Part shown: positions 15,601 to 25,800 of the stretch, one piece after another
Numbering within the stretch: position 1 is the first letter of the stretch
Layout of the letters: each line of letters starts with the position of its first letter
Origin: Cyclobacterium salsum
GTDB lineage: Bacteria; Bacteroidota; Bacteroidia; Cytophagales; Cyclobacteriaceae
Assembly: GCF_010119245.1 (NCBI RefSeq)
Contig: NZ_WNKG01000009.1
Location: forward strand, 124,001 to 188,000
Length of the DNA stretch: 64,000 bases
Reading direction: 5' to 3'
Made by a program: the position numbers and the translations under genes
Notes under the pieces: model-generated
The model's input: only the letters and a program-made list of their open reading frames with translations
Database searches by the model: none
What the model was told of the DNA's origin: nothing

Positions 15601-17053
15601 AATACAGTCCGGAGAAGCTGAATGGGTACCCATCACAGGGGCTACAAATAAAGATTTTTCTGCCCCCCCGCTCATGGAAACGACTCGATTTCGAAGGATT
15701 ACGGAGGATCCGGTATGCGGCAGTTTTACCAGTAATGAAGTGATCATTACCGTGGAAGTGGCTCCTATTGTGGCCAATGACGATCAATTTGGTCCGTTCA
15801 GGAATTTCGAAGAACATCGGCTCCCCTCCATTTATGCCAATGATAGCCTGAAATTGGAACCGGTAACCGGGGAGGATGTTTCCCTGTCTATCCTATCCAT
15901 CACCGATGAAGCCGGAGAGGAACAAAATCTGGTCTACTCCCTGGATGAAAACGGTTCATTTTTTCTACCGGAAGACACCCCTCCCAATACGTATTTGTTG
16001 CAATACCGCATTTGCCAGTCCGATGTGCCGACCAATTGTTCCGAAGCGCAGATCCGCTTGACGGTGATTGGAATCAGCATGGACCTGGAGAAATCCATTG
16101 ACCGAAACCAGGCCGTCAGGGGTGAAATGGTCGATTTTACGCTGTCCCTGACCAATACCAGTAGTTTCCCCCTGGAAGAAGTCCAGGTAACGGAATTGTT
16201 ACCCGAAGGGCTTATGCTACTTTCGACCAGTCCCCAGGCTTCGGAGGAGGGGATATGGTTCGTTCCGGAAATCCAGCCCGATGAAACGGTGTTGCTGGAA
16301 TTAACCGTTCTTGCTGCCTCGGAAGGGAGCTTTATCAATGAGGTGCGGGTAGAAGTGGAAAATTTTAACGAAACCGTTGCCAGTGAAGAATTGCAGGTGC
16401 GCCCGGTAATGGTGGATCTTTCCATCCAAAAAGCTTCCGGTACCGAACCGGTACGCGACGGGGATGATTTCGAGTACCTGCTTACCATTACCAATGATGG
16501 AATGGATGAAGCGGCAAATGTTCGTATAGTCGATTTTCTACCTCCCAACCTCCAATATGTGGAAGCCAGCGTTCAAAACTCCGGATTGCCGGCGGCACCC
16601 TCCTTCCGTCAGGAGGGGCAACAATTGATCTGGGAACTGGAGCGGTTTCCGGTGGGTGCTGAATTGGAGATTCGACTGACTGTCTCCGCCATGGAAGACG
16701 GGAGAATAAGCAATCGGGCAGAAGTGAGTAGTGAGGGGGTAGATACCGCGCCGGAAAACAACACGGCTCTGGAGCAAAAAAACATCCTTCCCTTGTTCAT
16801 TCCAAACGTGATCAAACCAGATTTTGACGGGAAGAATGATACCTTTGTCATCCGGGCAGATCATAAGTTTGACAGGGTAGAAGTATTGATTTTTAATCGC
16901 TGGGGAGACCTGGTCTTCGGAGCAGAGGACTATCAAAATGACTGGGCCGCAGAAGGGCTCCTTTCGGGTACCTACTATTATCAGGTGAGAGGAGTGGATG
17001 CCCGGGGTAATGAAAAGGAATACCAGGGCTGGATACAGGTAATCAAAGAATGA
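12689..17053 (+). CDS. Giant T9SS type B adhesin with SprB-like and DUF11 repeats
   Basis: The 1454-residue surface protein has a Sec signal peptide ending L-L-A-Q near residue 33. The first 700 residues hold tandem beta modules, each closing with a D-x-C-G signature (V-T-D-E-C-G, V-T-D-N-C-G, I-T-D-A-C-G, L-E-D-A-C-G), as in SprB-type repeats. An Ig-like part lies near 930-1025, and two DUF11-type domains follow (about 1127-1235 and 1241-1360), each starting with an L-x-K or I-Q-K motif and containing L-P-x-x-L. The last 85 residues (I-P-N-V-I-K-P-D-F-D-G-K-N-D, F-N-R-W-G, W, G-T-Y-Y-Y) are a gliding-motility type B sorting domain for export through T9SS. A PorP/SprF gene begins two bases after its stop, the usual dedicated partner. 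Likely role: adhesion or gliding. Confidence 0.9.
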   Translation: MRVELKGNYFIHFFGMLLLIVSGILTPMKLLAQDQPSLELETNPVTCTGNGTITASLNADGNPTDLIFQLFRSGENSALLENESGIFSNLPVGTYQVAAAFTLNESPLEISAEVELVSLFEPLSYTVSSQNLCDNDLGSIEVIVNQGNPETFELRGEAERPPQASPIFEAIPAGKYTVIVTDECGDRLSQSFEVQKAEFILEEDFQEFPATLSSCGEINVGHLVRAVGAEIAYPLQARFTVSAPDGSSQEITTELSEGGATESVIFGNLPFFTGEAYTYDLEVTDNCGQTAVLENNLIDRQLTISEDLFWGAGLCGKRRLSIKPINFVPPYTVSFTDYPGDFDPELFNEEYPGPFTEENLFFGSEEMPIPFGTYSFSITDACGSTASLNREFRDLLSGPVATVYKGCGPSTGSLQLNSFDYEFTRIEMTAGPASYDGQFPLDLSENISLSDPRRFFMSNLPAGDYEFTSYTTCDTEHVTEVTIEGAEILTNDLNIEENCGSFNLSLNHQDNLDENQTTRFGIQKRNEDTGEWGDPETGLVYEEGEELNDENSILIVNGATTINLSYYGNLRLVKSIRIWKNGQDIVPNEPSYNFCLETLEAFEVNERSSFTSVNTFQCVEGNYELSVDASGYPPITYKIVEKDGLPFEIDNGSDPLFQNLEAGRYRVQLEDACGNLTNTTVQISGENLPRIIPENLCEGDNGSLSIKNLDFLSFEWFNKANPDEVLSTSSSLEFTPFNLATHEGVYGVRLSNDTPGSCLNETLEFTIDEASLNPESGTGQEVIVCKGEIVDLFDFLEGPYNDYGTWEELSNSGALVGNVWSSANLNTGTYTFEYTITGICSGEKSTQVTIDLSEVPPAPLGEGLQEFCAPGDYTVADLVAIGENIQWYLTPEGSDRISNETSLESGRTYYAEQQADGCPSDQRLPVEVVLYPEVTGYEIQESQTLYQMEVPEILIGETAAGGSGDFSYQWEIQSGEAEWVPITGATNKDFSAPPLMETTRFRRITEDPVCGSFTSNEVIITVEVAPIVANDDQFGPFRNFEEHRLPSIYANDSLKLEPVTGEDVSLSILSITDEAGEEQNLVYSLDENGSFFLPEDTPPNTYLLQYRICQSDVPTNCSEAQIRLTVIGISMDLEKSIDRNQAVRGEMVDFTLSLTNTSSFPLEEVQVTELLPEGLMLLSTSPQASEEGIWFVPEIQPDETVLLELTVLAASEGSFINEVRVEVENFNETVASEELQVRPVMVDLSIQKASGTEPVRDGDDFEYLLTITNDGMDEAANVRIVDFLPPNLQYVEASVQNSGLPAAPSFRQEGQQLIWELERFPVGAELEIRLTVSAMEDGRISNRAEVSSEGVDTAPENNTALEQKNILPLFIPNVIKPDFDGKNDTFVIRADHKFDRVEVLIFNRWGDLVFGAEDYQNDWAAEGLLSGTYYYQVRGVDARGNEKEYQGWIQVIKE

Positions 17054-17054
17054 C

Positions 17055-18032
17055 ATGAAGGGTAGCGCTTACACCTATTTGATTTGGCTCCTACTGGGAG
17101 CGGTTCTTTTCCCAAGCAGTGGAAACGGACAACAGATGCCGCAATACAGCCAATATGTCTTTAATGCCTTGCATATCAATCCGGCCTATGCTGGCTACAA
17201 GGTAGACCCCTTCGTTCAGGCCACCTACCGGTCACAGTTTATGAATTTCCCAGGCGCTCCGCAAACCTTCTCCATCTCAGCAGATATGGGGAATCTGGAG
17301 GAAACCATGGGCTATGGCATGTCCCTCATTTCGGATCAATTGGGTCCCAATAAGATCCAATCCTTGCTTTTGACCTACACCTACAAGGTGCAATTAACCC
17401 AGGAACGTTTTCTGGGATTGGGTATCAGCTCCGGTATATCCGAACACCTACTGGATGCCGGAAAGCTGCTTCCAGACGACCCCTCCGACCCTGGAATTCC
17501 CCAAGGCCGGATCAATGCCTTTACCCCGAATCTGAATGCCGGGCTACTTTATCATTCTCCCCGGTTTTTTTCTGGAATCAGCGCCTTTAACCTGATCGGT
17601 CAGAAAATATTGCAAAACAAAGACCTGGCATTGGCTACCCACAATTACCATTTTTATTTTCAGGCGGGGGGCTTGCTTCCCATTTCGAGCGAGGTCACGT
17701 TTAAACCCACTCTACTTGTCCGGGAGGACTTGAATGGCCCCGGAAGCTATGATCTTAACGCCATGTTTTTATTTAACGAACAGTATTGGCTGGGCACTTC
17801 CTTTCGATCCGGATTTGGAAATGCCGATATTCCGGAGGCTTCTCCTTTTTCTACCCGAACTGCTGTTGCGCTGCTTTTGGATCTCTTTATTACCGAAGAT
17901 ATTCGGTTTGGTTATGCCTATGATTTCAATTTAAATAGTAAAAACAACTACCGAAATAACAGTCATGAATTCTCCATTGGGTATTATATCCAAAGCAAAT
18001 GGCTAAAAGCACCCCAGCAACGGTATTTTTAA
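17055..18032 (+). CDS. PorP/SprF-family T9SS outer-membrane protein
   Basis: The 325-residue protein has a signal peptide (cleavage near G-N-G-Q) followed directly by the family hallmark P-Q-Y-S-Q-Y-V-F-N-A-L-H-I-N-P-A-Y-A-G. The rest is amphipathic beta strand typical of a 14-strand barrel, ending in aromatic Y-F. In gliding bacteria SprF-type proteins are needed for secretion or surface attachment of one type B substrate encoded next door; here that is the giant adhesin, with one base between stop and start. The two surely form one transcription unit. Full length and no damage seen. Confidence 0.93.
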   Translation: MKGSAYTYLIWLLLGAVLFPSSGNGQQMPQYSQYVFNALHINPAYAGYKVDPFVQATYRSQFMNFPGAPQTFSISADMGNLEETMGYGMSLISDQLGPNKIQSLLLTYTYKVQLTQERFLGLGISSGISEHLLDAGKLLPDDPSDPGIPQGRINAFTPNLNAGLLYHSPRFFSGISAFNLIGQKILQNKDLALATHNYHFYFQAGGLLPISSEVTFKPTLLVREDLNGPGSYDLNAMFLFNEQYWLGTSFRSGFGNADIPEASPFSTRTAVALLLDLFITEDIRFGYAYDFNLNSKNNYRNNSHEFSIGYYIQSKWLKAPQQRYF

Positions 18033-18137
18033 CCAGTGGTGATGGGCCCCAATCCCAATTCTTGTACCAATATTCCGGTGAAATTTACTAATTTGCAGGG
18101 CATTCCTATCGAAAAACGTAGACCAACCTTTTGGATC

Positions 18138-20573
18138 ATGGATTTTAAATTTAAAGAAGTCATTCTACCACATTTTTTGGCCATCCTTTCCTTTTACCTG
18201 ATCGTCGTCATTTACTTTTCTCCCATTGTGTTTGAAGGGAAAATGATGTTTCAAACCGATATTTTGCAATGGGAGGGCTCGGCAAAAGAGCTTCTGGACC
18301 ACCGCGAAAATACCGGAGAGGAAGCCCTGTGGACCAACCGCATGTTTGGAGGCATGCCCGCTTACCTCATCCACCTGGACCCAAAAGGGGACATCACCAA
18401 TACCCTTATTAAAGTACTAACCCTGGGGCTACCGCATCCTATCAGCGCATTATTCTTTGGTATGACGGCCATGTACCTGCTATTGTTGGGGTTTCGGGTC
18501 CGGCCCATCGTCGCTGTCCTGGGCGCATGGGCTTTTGCGTTTAACACCTTCAACTTTCTAAGTCTGGAAGCAGGACACAATGCCAAAATATGGTCGGTGT
18601 GTCTTATTCCCCTCATCTTCACCGGCGTTCATTTGGCTTTTAACAATAAAAAGCTCCTGGGTGTCGCGGTCACCGCCCTGGCCGTATTACTGCAGCTAAA
18701 GTTTAACCACCTGCAAATCACCTATTACACGCTAATGCTGGTGGTGGGCTATGGTATTGGGCAACTGGTCGTTTATTATAAAGAAAACCGCCTCCTGGAT
18801 TTTTCCAAAATCACCGCCTTGCTACTGGCAGGAGCCATGCTGGGAGGTCTGGGCAACCTGGCAAGACTTACTTCGGTATTGGAATACAGCCCTTATTCCA
18901 TCCGGGGAGAAAGCAACCTACCGGAGACGGGGGAAAACGATACCGGCCTGGACAAAGACTATGCGTTCAGCTGGTCCAATGGAATAGTGGAGACCTTTAC
19001 CCTGATCATCCCGAATTATTATGGCGGTGCCAGTCAGCAGGCATTGCCAGAAGATTCCGCCTCGGAGCAAGCCTTGCGATCTCAGGGAGCGGATCCTGCC
19101 CAAACCAACCAGTTTATACAAAACGCCCCTACCTATTGGGGCAAACAGCCTTTTACCGGCGGCCCCATCTATGGCGGGGTCATTATGGTATTTTTGTTTG
19201 TCCTTGGAATCTTATTTGCCCCTCCCCTCTATCGAAATGTCTTTCTGGCCCTTACCCTGCTGAGCCTGATGCTCTCCTGGGGTAAAAACCTGGCCTGGTT
19301 TAACTATACGCTGTTTGATTACCTGCCAGGATACAATAAGTTCAGAGCCGTATCCATGGCCCTGGGAATTACGTTATTTCTTATTCCGGTGCTTGGTACA
19401 CTGGGATTGGAAAACGTGCTTCGGAATAGCCAGGCAGCGACAACCAAAAAAACCTTCCTGAAGGGAATCGCCATCACCCTCGGTTTGATTGTACTGGCGG
19501 TATTAGTGGCTTTTGGCTTGAATTTCCAGGGAAATACGACCGGTTATCCTGAATGGCTGCTTTCGGCGCTAAAGGAGGATCGTCGAAGCATATTGCTCTC
19601 CGACACCTTACGCTCGCTGTTTTTTATTGGTGCTACGGGGCTGCTGATTGGCCTGGTGCTGTACAAAAAATTAAAAACCGAATGGGCCTTACTGGCAATA
19701 GGCCTGTTGCTGCTGGTGGATCTTTACGGGGTAAACAGAAGGTATTTGGATCAGGAAAGCTTCACCGAAAACCCCAGCCAGCAGCATTTTGCAGCTACTC
19801 CGGCAGACCAGAAAATCATGCAGGATGAGGGGTATTTCCGGGTATTAAACATCCAGAACCCATTTAACGAAGCCCGAACCAGCTACTATTTTAATAGCAT
19901 TGGCGGCTACCATGGGGCTAAAATGAGCCGCTATCAGGACCTCATCGAGCGGGTATTGACTCCGGAAATGAACAATTTTATTCAAAAAGCCCAGGAAGGA
20001 AATTTTGACTATGGTTCCATACAGGTGTTGAACATGCTCAATACCAAATACATTCTCGCAGGAAGGTCAGAAAATGCCGTTTTCACCAATCCGTTGGCCA
20101 ACGGAGCCGCCTGGTTTCCGGAAAAAATCATACCGGTGGACAGTAACGAGGAAGAGATCAATACCCTGGCAGGGCTGCAAACGAAAACAGTAGCCACGTA
20201 TAATTCCAGTCAGACAGCTGGTGGCCAATCGTTACCGGAAGGAAGCGGCAGCATCGACCTGGAAAGCAGGGCACCGGATCAGTTGGTCTATTCCGCCCGG
20301 GTAGCGAAAGAGGGCTTGGCCGTATTTTCGGAAATCTACTATCCTGAGGGCTGGAAAGCCCTTGTGAATGGCGAAGAAGCCGAAATCCACCGGGTAAATT
20401 ATTTACTACGTGGGCTGGTCCTTCCGGCGGGGGAGGTTAAGGTGGAGATGCAATTTAGGCCTGATCATTACCAGTCAAAGGTGTGGATTACGAACATTAC
20501 CCAGTACGCCATCCTATTATTTTTAATCATTGGGTTGGTTATTAACTCGAAAAAAGCAGCCCAAAAAGGATAA
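18138..20573 (+). CDS. YfhO-family polytopic membrane protein
   Basis: The 811-residue product belongs to the YfhO family. It has about 13 hydrophobic helices in its first two thirds and a soluble C-terminal part. The N-terminal loop with T-D-I-L-Q-W and the F-G-G-M-P-A-Y motif (residues about 60-80) is the region where GT-C-type glycosyltransferases keep acidic catalytic residues. Characterised homologues in firmicutes help glycosylate lipoteichoic acid; in Bacteroidota the acceptor is unknown. I chose ATG 18138 (M-D-F-K-F-K-E), which places a membrane helix right after the start; a frame open 34 codons further upstream lacks family character. A methyltransferase gene follows after four bases. 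Confidence 0.88.
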   Translation: MDFKFKEVILPHFLAILSFYLIVVIYFSPIVFEGKMMFQTDILQWEGSAKELLDHRENTGEEALWTNRMFGGMPAYLIHLDPKGDITNTLIKVLTLGLPHPISALFFGMTAMYLLLLGFRVRPIVAVLGAWAFAFNTFNFLSLEAGHNAKIWSVCLIPLIFTGVHLAFNNKKLLGVAVTALAVLLQLKFNHLQITYYTLMLVVGYGIGQLVVYYKENRLLDFSKITALLLAGAMLGGLGNLARLTSVLEYSPYSIRGESNLPETGENDTGLDKDYAFSWSNGIVETFTLIIPNYYGGASQQALPEDSASEQALRSQGADPAQTNQFIQNAPTYWGKQPFTGGPIYGGVIMVFLFVLGILFAPPLYRNVFLALTLLSLMLSWGKNLAWFNYTLFDYLPGYNKFRAVSMALGITLFLIPVLGTLGLENVLRNSQAATTKKTFLKGIAITLGLIVLAVLVAFGLNFQGNTTGYPEWLLSALKEDRRSILLSDTLRSLFFIGATGLLIGLVLYKKLKTEWALLAIGLLLLVDLYGVNRRYLDQESFTENPSQQHFAATPADQKIMQDEGYFRVLNIQNPFNEARTSYYFNSIGGYHGAKMSRYQDLIERVLTPEMNNFIQKAQEGNFDYGSIQVLNMLNTKYILAGRSENAVFTNPLANGAAWFPEKIIPVDSNEEEINTLAGLQTKTVATYNSSQTAGGQSLPEGSGSIDLESRAPDQLVYSARVAKEGLAVFSEIYYPEGWKALVNGEEAEIHRVNYLLRGLVLPAGEVKVEMQFRPDHYQSKVWITNITQYAILLFLIIGLVINSKKAAQKG

Positions 20574-20577
20574 ATTA

Positions 20578-21282
20578 ATGAAAGAACAAGTAGCTCAATT
20601 CTACGATGAATTTGCTAACAATCAAATGAGAATTGGCGTCAATTCACGCCACCTAAGCATCATTGATAAGCTTATCCAAGCGGGTTTAAAACCTGAGCAC
20701 CAGGTATTAGAAATTGGTTGTGGCATTGGCACGGTCAGCCATCTTATCGCAAAAAAAACGCCAAAGGGAAGTGTATTAGGGGTAGATATTAGTCCAAAAA
20801 GCATCGCTCAAGCGCAAAAAGCCTGGTCAAAACTAAGCAACCTCACTTTTGAAGTATCCGATATGAAAGGATTTCGGAAAGAAGGAAAAGCCTTTGATTT
20901 TGTTGTTCTTCCGGATGTTTTGGAACACATTCCGGTATCAGATCATTTTTCGCTATTTGAAACCATAAGCCGCCACGCCCATCAAAACACCGTTGTTTTT
21001 ATCCATATCCCAGCACCCCGATTCCTTGAGTGGATGATCGACCATGAACCCAAAAAACTTCAGGTGATCGACCAACCGTTAGACACAAGTAATCTGGTGA
21101 AGGACGTTACCACTAATGGCTTCTATCTTGAGAAAATGGAAACCTACAGCGTTTACTACAAAGAAAAGGACTACCAATACTTTATTTTCCGAAAATCCAG
21201 ACCCATCTCCAAAATCTCCCATCTAACTAAATGGAGCATTTTGATGTCAAGAATATGGATCCGTATTAAACTAATGCTTTAA
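20578..21282 (+). CDS. Class I SAM-dependent methyltransferase
   Basis: The 234-residue protein shows motif I as V-L-E-I-G-C-G-I-G-T-V-S near residues 42-53, the acidic residue after strand 2 in G-V-D-I-S, and a motif IV-like V-V-L-P-D-V-L-E-H-I. These define a Rossmann-fold methyltransferase of the UbiE/Methyltransf_11 type. The C-terminal region is basic. The start four bases after the YfhO stop is preferred to a TTG that lies inside that gene. Neighbours (YfhO, glycosyltransferase) suggest a sugar or polyprenyl-linked glycan as substrate, but this is only context. Confidence 0.85.
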   Translation: MKEQVAQFYDEFANNQMRIGVNSRHLSIIDKLIQAGLKPEHQVLEIGCGIGTVSHLIAKKTPKGSVLGVDISPKSIAQAQKAWSKLSNLTFEVSDMKGFRKEGKAFDFVVLPDVLEHIPVSDHFSLFETISRHAHQNTVVFIHIPAPRFLEWMIDHEPKKLQVIDQPLDTSNLVKDVTTNGFYLEKMETYSVYYKEKDYQYFIFRKSRPISKISHLTKWSILMSRIWIRIKLML

Positions 21283-21303
21283 ATTGGTTTAAGAATTCAT
21301 CGA

Positions 21304-22326
21304 ATGATCGTCTATATTTCTCCAATAAACACCGCATTTATTCAAAGGGATTTGAAGATGCTAAGGTCAAATTTTCAAGTCAAACACCTGACCTTGACTG
21401 ACAACCCCTATTTTTTACCCCTGGCCTTAATTATCCAAACCATTCAGCTATTATTTTTGCTACCTGCGACGAAAAAATACCTTTGTTTCTTCTCTGGTTA
21501 TCATTCGGTCCTACCCGTGGTGTTTGGCAAACTATTCGGTAAGGAAGTGATCATTCAATGTGGTGGTACAGATGCCGTAAATTTACCCGAAATAAATTAC
21601 GGAAACTACCGCAAAAAATGGCTGAAAATGGCTACCATATTCAGTTTCAAACATTGCTCCCTGATCGTACCCGTCGCCAAATCGTTAGTCAAATCCAATT
21701 ACACCTATGACCAATCACTAACGAGCAGGCAAGGCCTTTTAAATTTGGTGCCGGGCCTTAAGACCCCAATCATCGTTATTCACAATGGTTTTGATCCCTC
21801 CTTTTGGTTTGATAAGGGAAACGAAAAACGGCCCTTTTCCTTTATAACGGTGGCCACGGGCATTTCCAAACAAAACAGGGCATTGGTAAAAGGGATAGAT
21901 TTATTATTGGAGCTGGCAAAATCGTTTCCGAAATATACGTTTACGATTGTTGGAGACGAAAAATTCCAATCCGAGCTACCAAATATTACTACCATCGGAT
22001 CTCTACCTCAGGAAAAGATTAGGTCGTTATTTCAGGAGACCCAATTCTATTTGCAGCTTTCTTCTTCTGAGGGCTTTCCAAATGCTTTGGCGGAGGGCAT
22101 GTTGTGTGGGTGCATACCCATTGGGTCAGCTGTGGGAGAAATACCGGAAATAATCGGGGATTCCGGTTTTGTTTTAGCAAAAAAAGAGATAACCGAGCTA
22201 CAAAAGATATTCCATAGGCTTCCCACGACCGATTTGGCAAAACTCCGATTAGCGGCATCCAATCGAATTAGAAATAGATTCAGCTATCAAAAAAGGAAAG
22301 AAAAACTTTTGAAATTGCTTGCGTAA
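21304..22326 (+). CDS. GT4-type glycosyltransferase
   Basis: The 340-residue protein is a GT-B fold glycosyltransferase. The C-terminal donor domain contains V-I-H-N-G-F-D-P, G-I-D-L-L-L-E-L and the signature S-S-S-E-G-F-P-N-A-L-A-E-G-M-L-C-G-C-I-P-I, in which the E-x7-E pair (the two glutamates) binds the nucleotide-sugar. I-P-E-I-I-G-D follows, as in many GT4 enzymes. The N-terminal half has a hydrophobic patch (L-L-F-L-L-P-A-T) that may attach to the membrane. It starts 21 bases after the methyltransferase and probably shares its transcript. The role is presumably surface polysaccharide or LPS assembly; sugar and acceptor are unknown. Confidence 0.87.
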   Translation: MIVYISPINTAFIQRDLKMLRSNFQVKHLTLTDNPYFLPLALIIQTIQLLFLLPATKKYLCFFSGYHSVLPVVFGKLFGKEVIIQCGGTDAVNLPEINYGNYRKKWLKMATIFSFKHCSLIVPVAKSLVKSNYTYDQSLTSRQGLLNLVPGLKTPIIVIHNGFDPSFWFDKGNEKRPFSFITVATGISKQNRALVKGIDLLLELAKSFPKYTFTIVGDEKFQSELPNITTIGSLPQEKIRSLFQETQFYLQLSSSEGFPNALAEGMLCGCIPIGSAVGEIPEIIGDSGFVLAKKEITELQKIFHRLPTTDLAKLRLAASNRIRNRFSYQKRKEKLLKLLA

Positions 22327-22866
22327 AATTAGAAGTTGCGATCGCTATTTATTGGTGGTTATTCGGATTTATTTTTTCATTCGGTTTTTAACCCCCCACC
22401 ACGAATTTACTTTTAGATAATCTGATTTAAACGGCTCCTCAAAAAGATTTCGGAACCTGCCAGCGTGAATTCAGTCGAAAATTGATTCTGCTGAGAGCGA
22501 TGACAATCGGTAAACCGCTAATTGTCCTGCGTTGGATTATTATTTAGGTATTCAAAAATAAAACACCACCAGGGGCCTAATTATCTAATACATGCATAAT
22601 TCGCTGTTCATCTAATTTGACTTGACTATTATAAAATTATTCAGTAGCTTTTACGAATAAAATTTTAATATTTCTATTTTTAATTTATTTATTTATCTTT
22701 TTTAAGATTGGCATGTTGAAATTTTAATAGTGTAGTAGTAAAAAGAGCTCTAAGTATATTATTTATAGTAAATAAAATTTCAACTTTAATTAATCAAATA
22801 TGTAACAGTCATTCCCATTACTTAAAAAACATTCAAATTCATTTATTATTGAAAACCCTCGAACAG
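22327..22866. other. AT-rich intergenic region before the SusC-like operon
   Basis: No gene, repeat copy or clear terminator is visible in these 540 bases. The right half is strongly AT-rich and should contain the promoter of the SusC/SusD locus; no good TAnnTTTG box was found, which could mean that an ECF-type or regulated promoter is used. No SusR, hybrid two-component or anti-sigma gene is nearby. Confidence 0.4.
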
Positions 22867-25800
22867 ATGAAAAAAAACGTACCTCCCAGAAGTAGAATTT
22901 ATCAATTCTACAGAGGTGGCCTAATGTTCCACTTCCTATTATTCTTTGGCTTGTATGCCTCTCCTGCATTGGCAAACGGTGCTGAAGAATCAAAAAAACA
23001 CTTCAATGATGCTGCCGCTGTTTTTGACATTACCGTCACAGGAACGGTGGTAGATGCTAATGGTGAACCGATTCCTGGTGTCACCGTTTCGGTTCCCGGT
23101 ACCACGTTGGGAACAGCTACAGACTTGGATGGAAATTATTCCCTTACGGTAGAAGAAGGCGCAACATTGGTTTTTTCCTTTATCGGTTTTGAATCCCAGC
23201 GAATTGTGGTGGGAGATCAGAGCGTGATCGACGTAACACTTGCTGAGGAAGCCTCCTCCCTCCAGGAGGTCGTAGTGGTAGGTTATGGAACCCAGAAAAG
23301 GGAGAACCTAACCGGAGCCGTTTCAACCGTAAATTTTGATGACGAACTTCAGAATCGTCCGCTCACCAATGCTTCACAGGCCCTGAGTGGGCAGGTGCCA
23401 GGTGTCTGGATCAGTCAAAACTCAGGTCAACCTGGTAGTGATGGAGCTCAGATCCGTGTACGGGGTTGGGGAACGTTGAATAATTCGAATCCTCTGATTT
23501 TAGTAGATGGTGTAGAAGCTTCCATTAATGAAATCAACCCCAATGATATTGAAAGCATGACGGTGCTGAAAGATGCCGCGAGTGCAGCTATTTATGGGTC
23601 ACGTGCCGCCAATGGTGTAGTCCTGATTACCCTGAAATCGGGTAAGTTTGGAGAGCAGACCAGAGTGAGTATAGGGAGTTATGTTGGCCAGCAATCACTG
23701 GGAAGAAGGTATGATATTATTGATAACAGTGTAGAATACATGGGTATGTGGAACCAGGCCTTAATGAACCAGGGAGGAAGCCCTCTATTTCCGGAATCGG
23801 TAATTGATGAGTTTAGAAATAATGATGATCCCTACCAGTACCCCAATACGAACTTCTTTGATGAGGTATTCAAAACTGCTCCCATTACTGAGCACAATTT
23901 ATCTGTCAGTGGGGGCTCAGAACAGACGAAATATTACATTTCAATGAACTATCTAAATCAAGATGGAATCATGCAGAATTCCAATTCCAGCCGCTATGGT
24001 TTGACCGTTAACCTGGAATCAAAACTAAATGATTGGTTGACAATCGGAGGTCGGATGAACGGTATAAAAAAAGCTTCAGAAGAACCATTCAATCTGGGAA
24101 GGATGATGTACATATTTTCTAATGGCGGATATCCTTTCACGGCACCGTATACAGAAGATGGCCGCTTTGGATCAGTTCAAGCGATCAACAGCAACGGGAA
24201 TACAATCGTTGGAAACCGTAATCCTTTGATTGAAACAGCAAATGGTCTTACCTTGACGGAGAACAATTTCTTTAAAATGAATGTCTATGCTGATATTGAG
24301 TTTACCGATTACCTTACTTTAAAAACCAATTTCACCTCCCAGTACAACAGTAATCTTAGGGACAGGCATAATAGTCTGGAGTTCGGCTATACCCATACGG
24401 GTGTGGAAGGTCGGAACCTGGATTACCTGACCATCTTGGAGGCCAGTCGAAACAACGTTCAAAGTGATTATAACATCCTCTTTTCCACCTTAAACTTTAA
24501 CAAGACGTTCAACGAAATTCACAATTTGTCTGCCATTGCGGGTATCCAGGTGGAGAATACAGTGATTAAGGATGTTTATGGAAGAAGGTCAGATCCTCCC
24601 AAAGAAGGGTTGACCCAGGTAGATGCCGGAACAGCAGGATTTCAGGCCAATGGAAACCTGAACGAATTAAGGATGCTATCTTATTTCGGTCGGGTTAACT
24701 ATGCATTGGATGATAAATATTTGTTTGAGATGAATTTAAGAGCAGATGGTTCTTCCAGGTTTAAGGAGGGGTATAGATGGGGAATATTCCCTGCTTTTTC
24801 AGCTGGATGGAGATTGGGTGAAGAAGCCTTCATTCAGGATTTGAATGTATTTACAGATCTCAAGCTGAGAGCATCCTGGGGTAGATTGGGAAATCAAAAT
24901 ATCAACTCCTATTGGCCTTATCTGGCTGTTGTCAGCCAAACTAATGGCCTCAGTCACAATTTCGCAGGGAGTTTTGCTCCGGGAGCCGGGGTAGTGGCCC
25001 TGGTGGATGAAACGATTGGTTGGGAGACTTCGGAAACCACAGATATTGGGGTGGAATTCGGTTTATTGGACAACAGGTTATATGTGGAGGCGGATTATTT
25101 CCGGAAAACCACTAACAATATCATAGTTCAATTGCCCATTCCATCCATCCTTGGTGGAGTGAGCGCTCCTTTTGAAAATGTGGGAGCAATGATCAATAAC
25201 GGGTTTGAATTCAATATTAACTACTCCAAATTCGCTGCAAATAGGGATGAAATCGGCTATAATCTGGGTGTTAATATGACCTACATCATGAACGAAGTAA
25301 CCAAATTCAGGGAGAATGCCCCGGATCAGTTGTATCTTATCCGGGAAGGGTTTTCTTATAGAGAATTGTACGGATACAATGCGATAGGAATATACCAATC
25401 GGATCAGGAAGCAAGTGAGCACATGTATGATAACGGGTATGTACCACAGGCAGGTGAATTGAAATATGAGGATGTCAACAATGACGGACGTTTGGGATTT
25501 GAAGATAAGATGGCTTTGGGCAATACCATTCCCAAATATACTTTTGGTTTCACACCAAGTGTTTCGTACAAAGGATTTGATTTGAGTACCCTTGTCATGG
25601 GTATTGCCGGTGCAAGTGTTTATACCCAAAATGCCTGGACTCAACCGCTTGGAATCTCAGGAGGAACCATTACCAAACGATGGAGAGACGCCTGGACCCC
25701 CGAGAATATGGAGACCGATGTTCCTAGAATTTCCATCAGCGATACCTGGAGGAGTGAACCATCCTCCTTTTGGGTAAATGACATTTCCTTCGTTAAATTA

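Noticed and set aside
20530-20577. Earlier TTG start for the methyltransferase inside the YfhO gene
   Set aside because: The added residues are basic and unlike the family; the ATG at 20578 fits the normal N-terminus and the four-base spacing.
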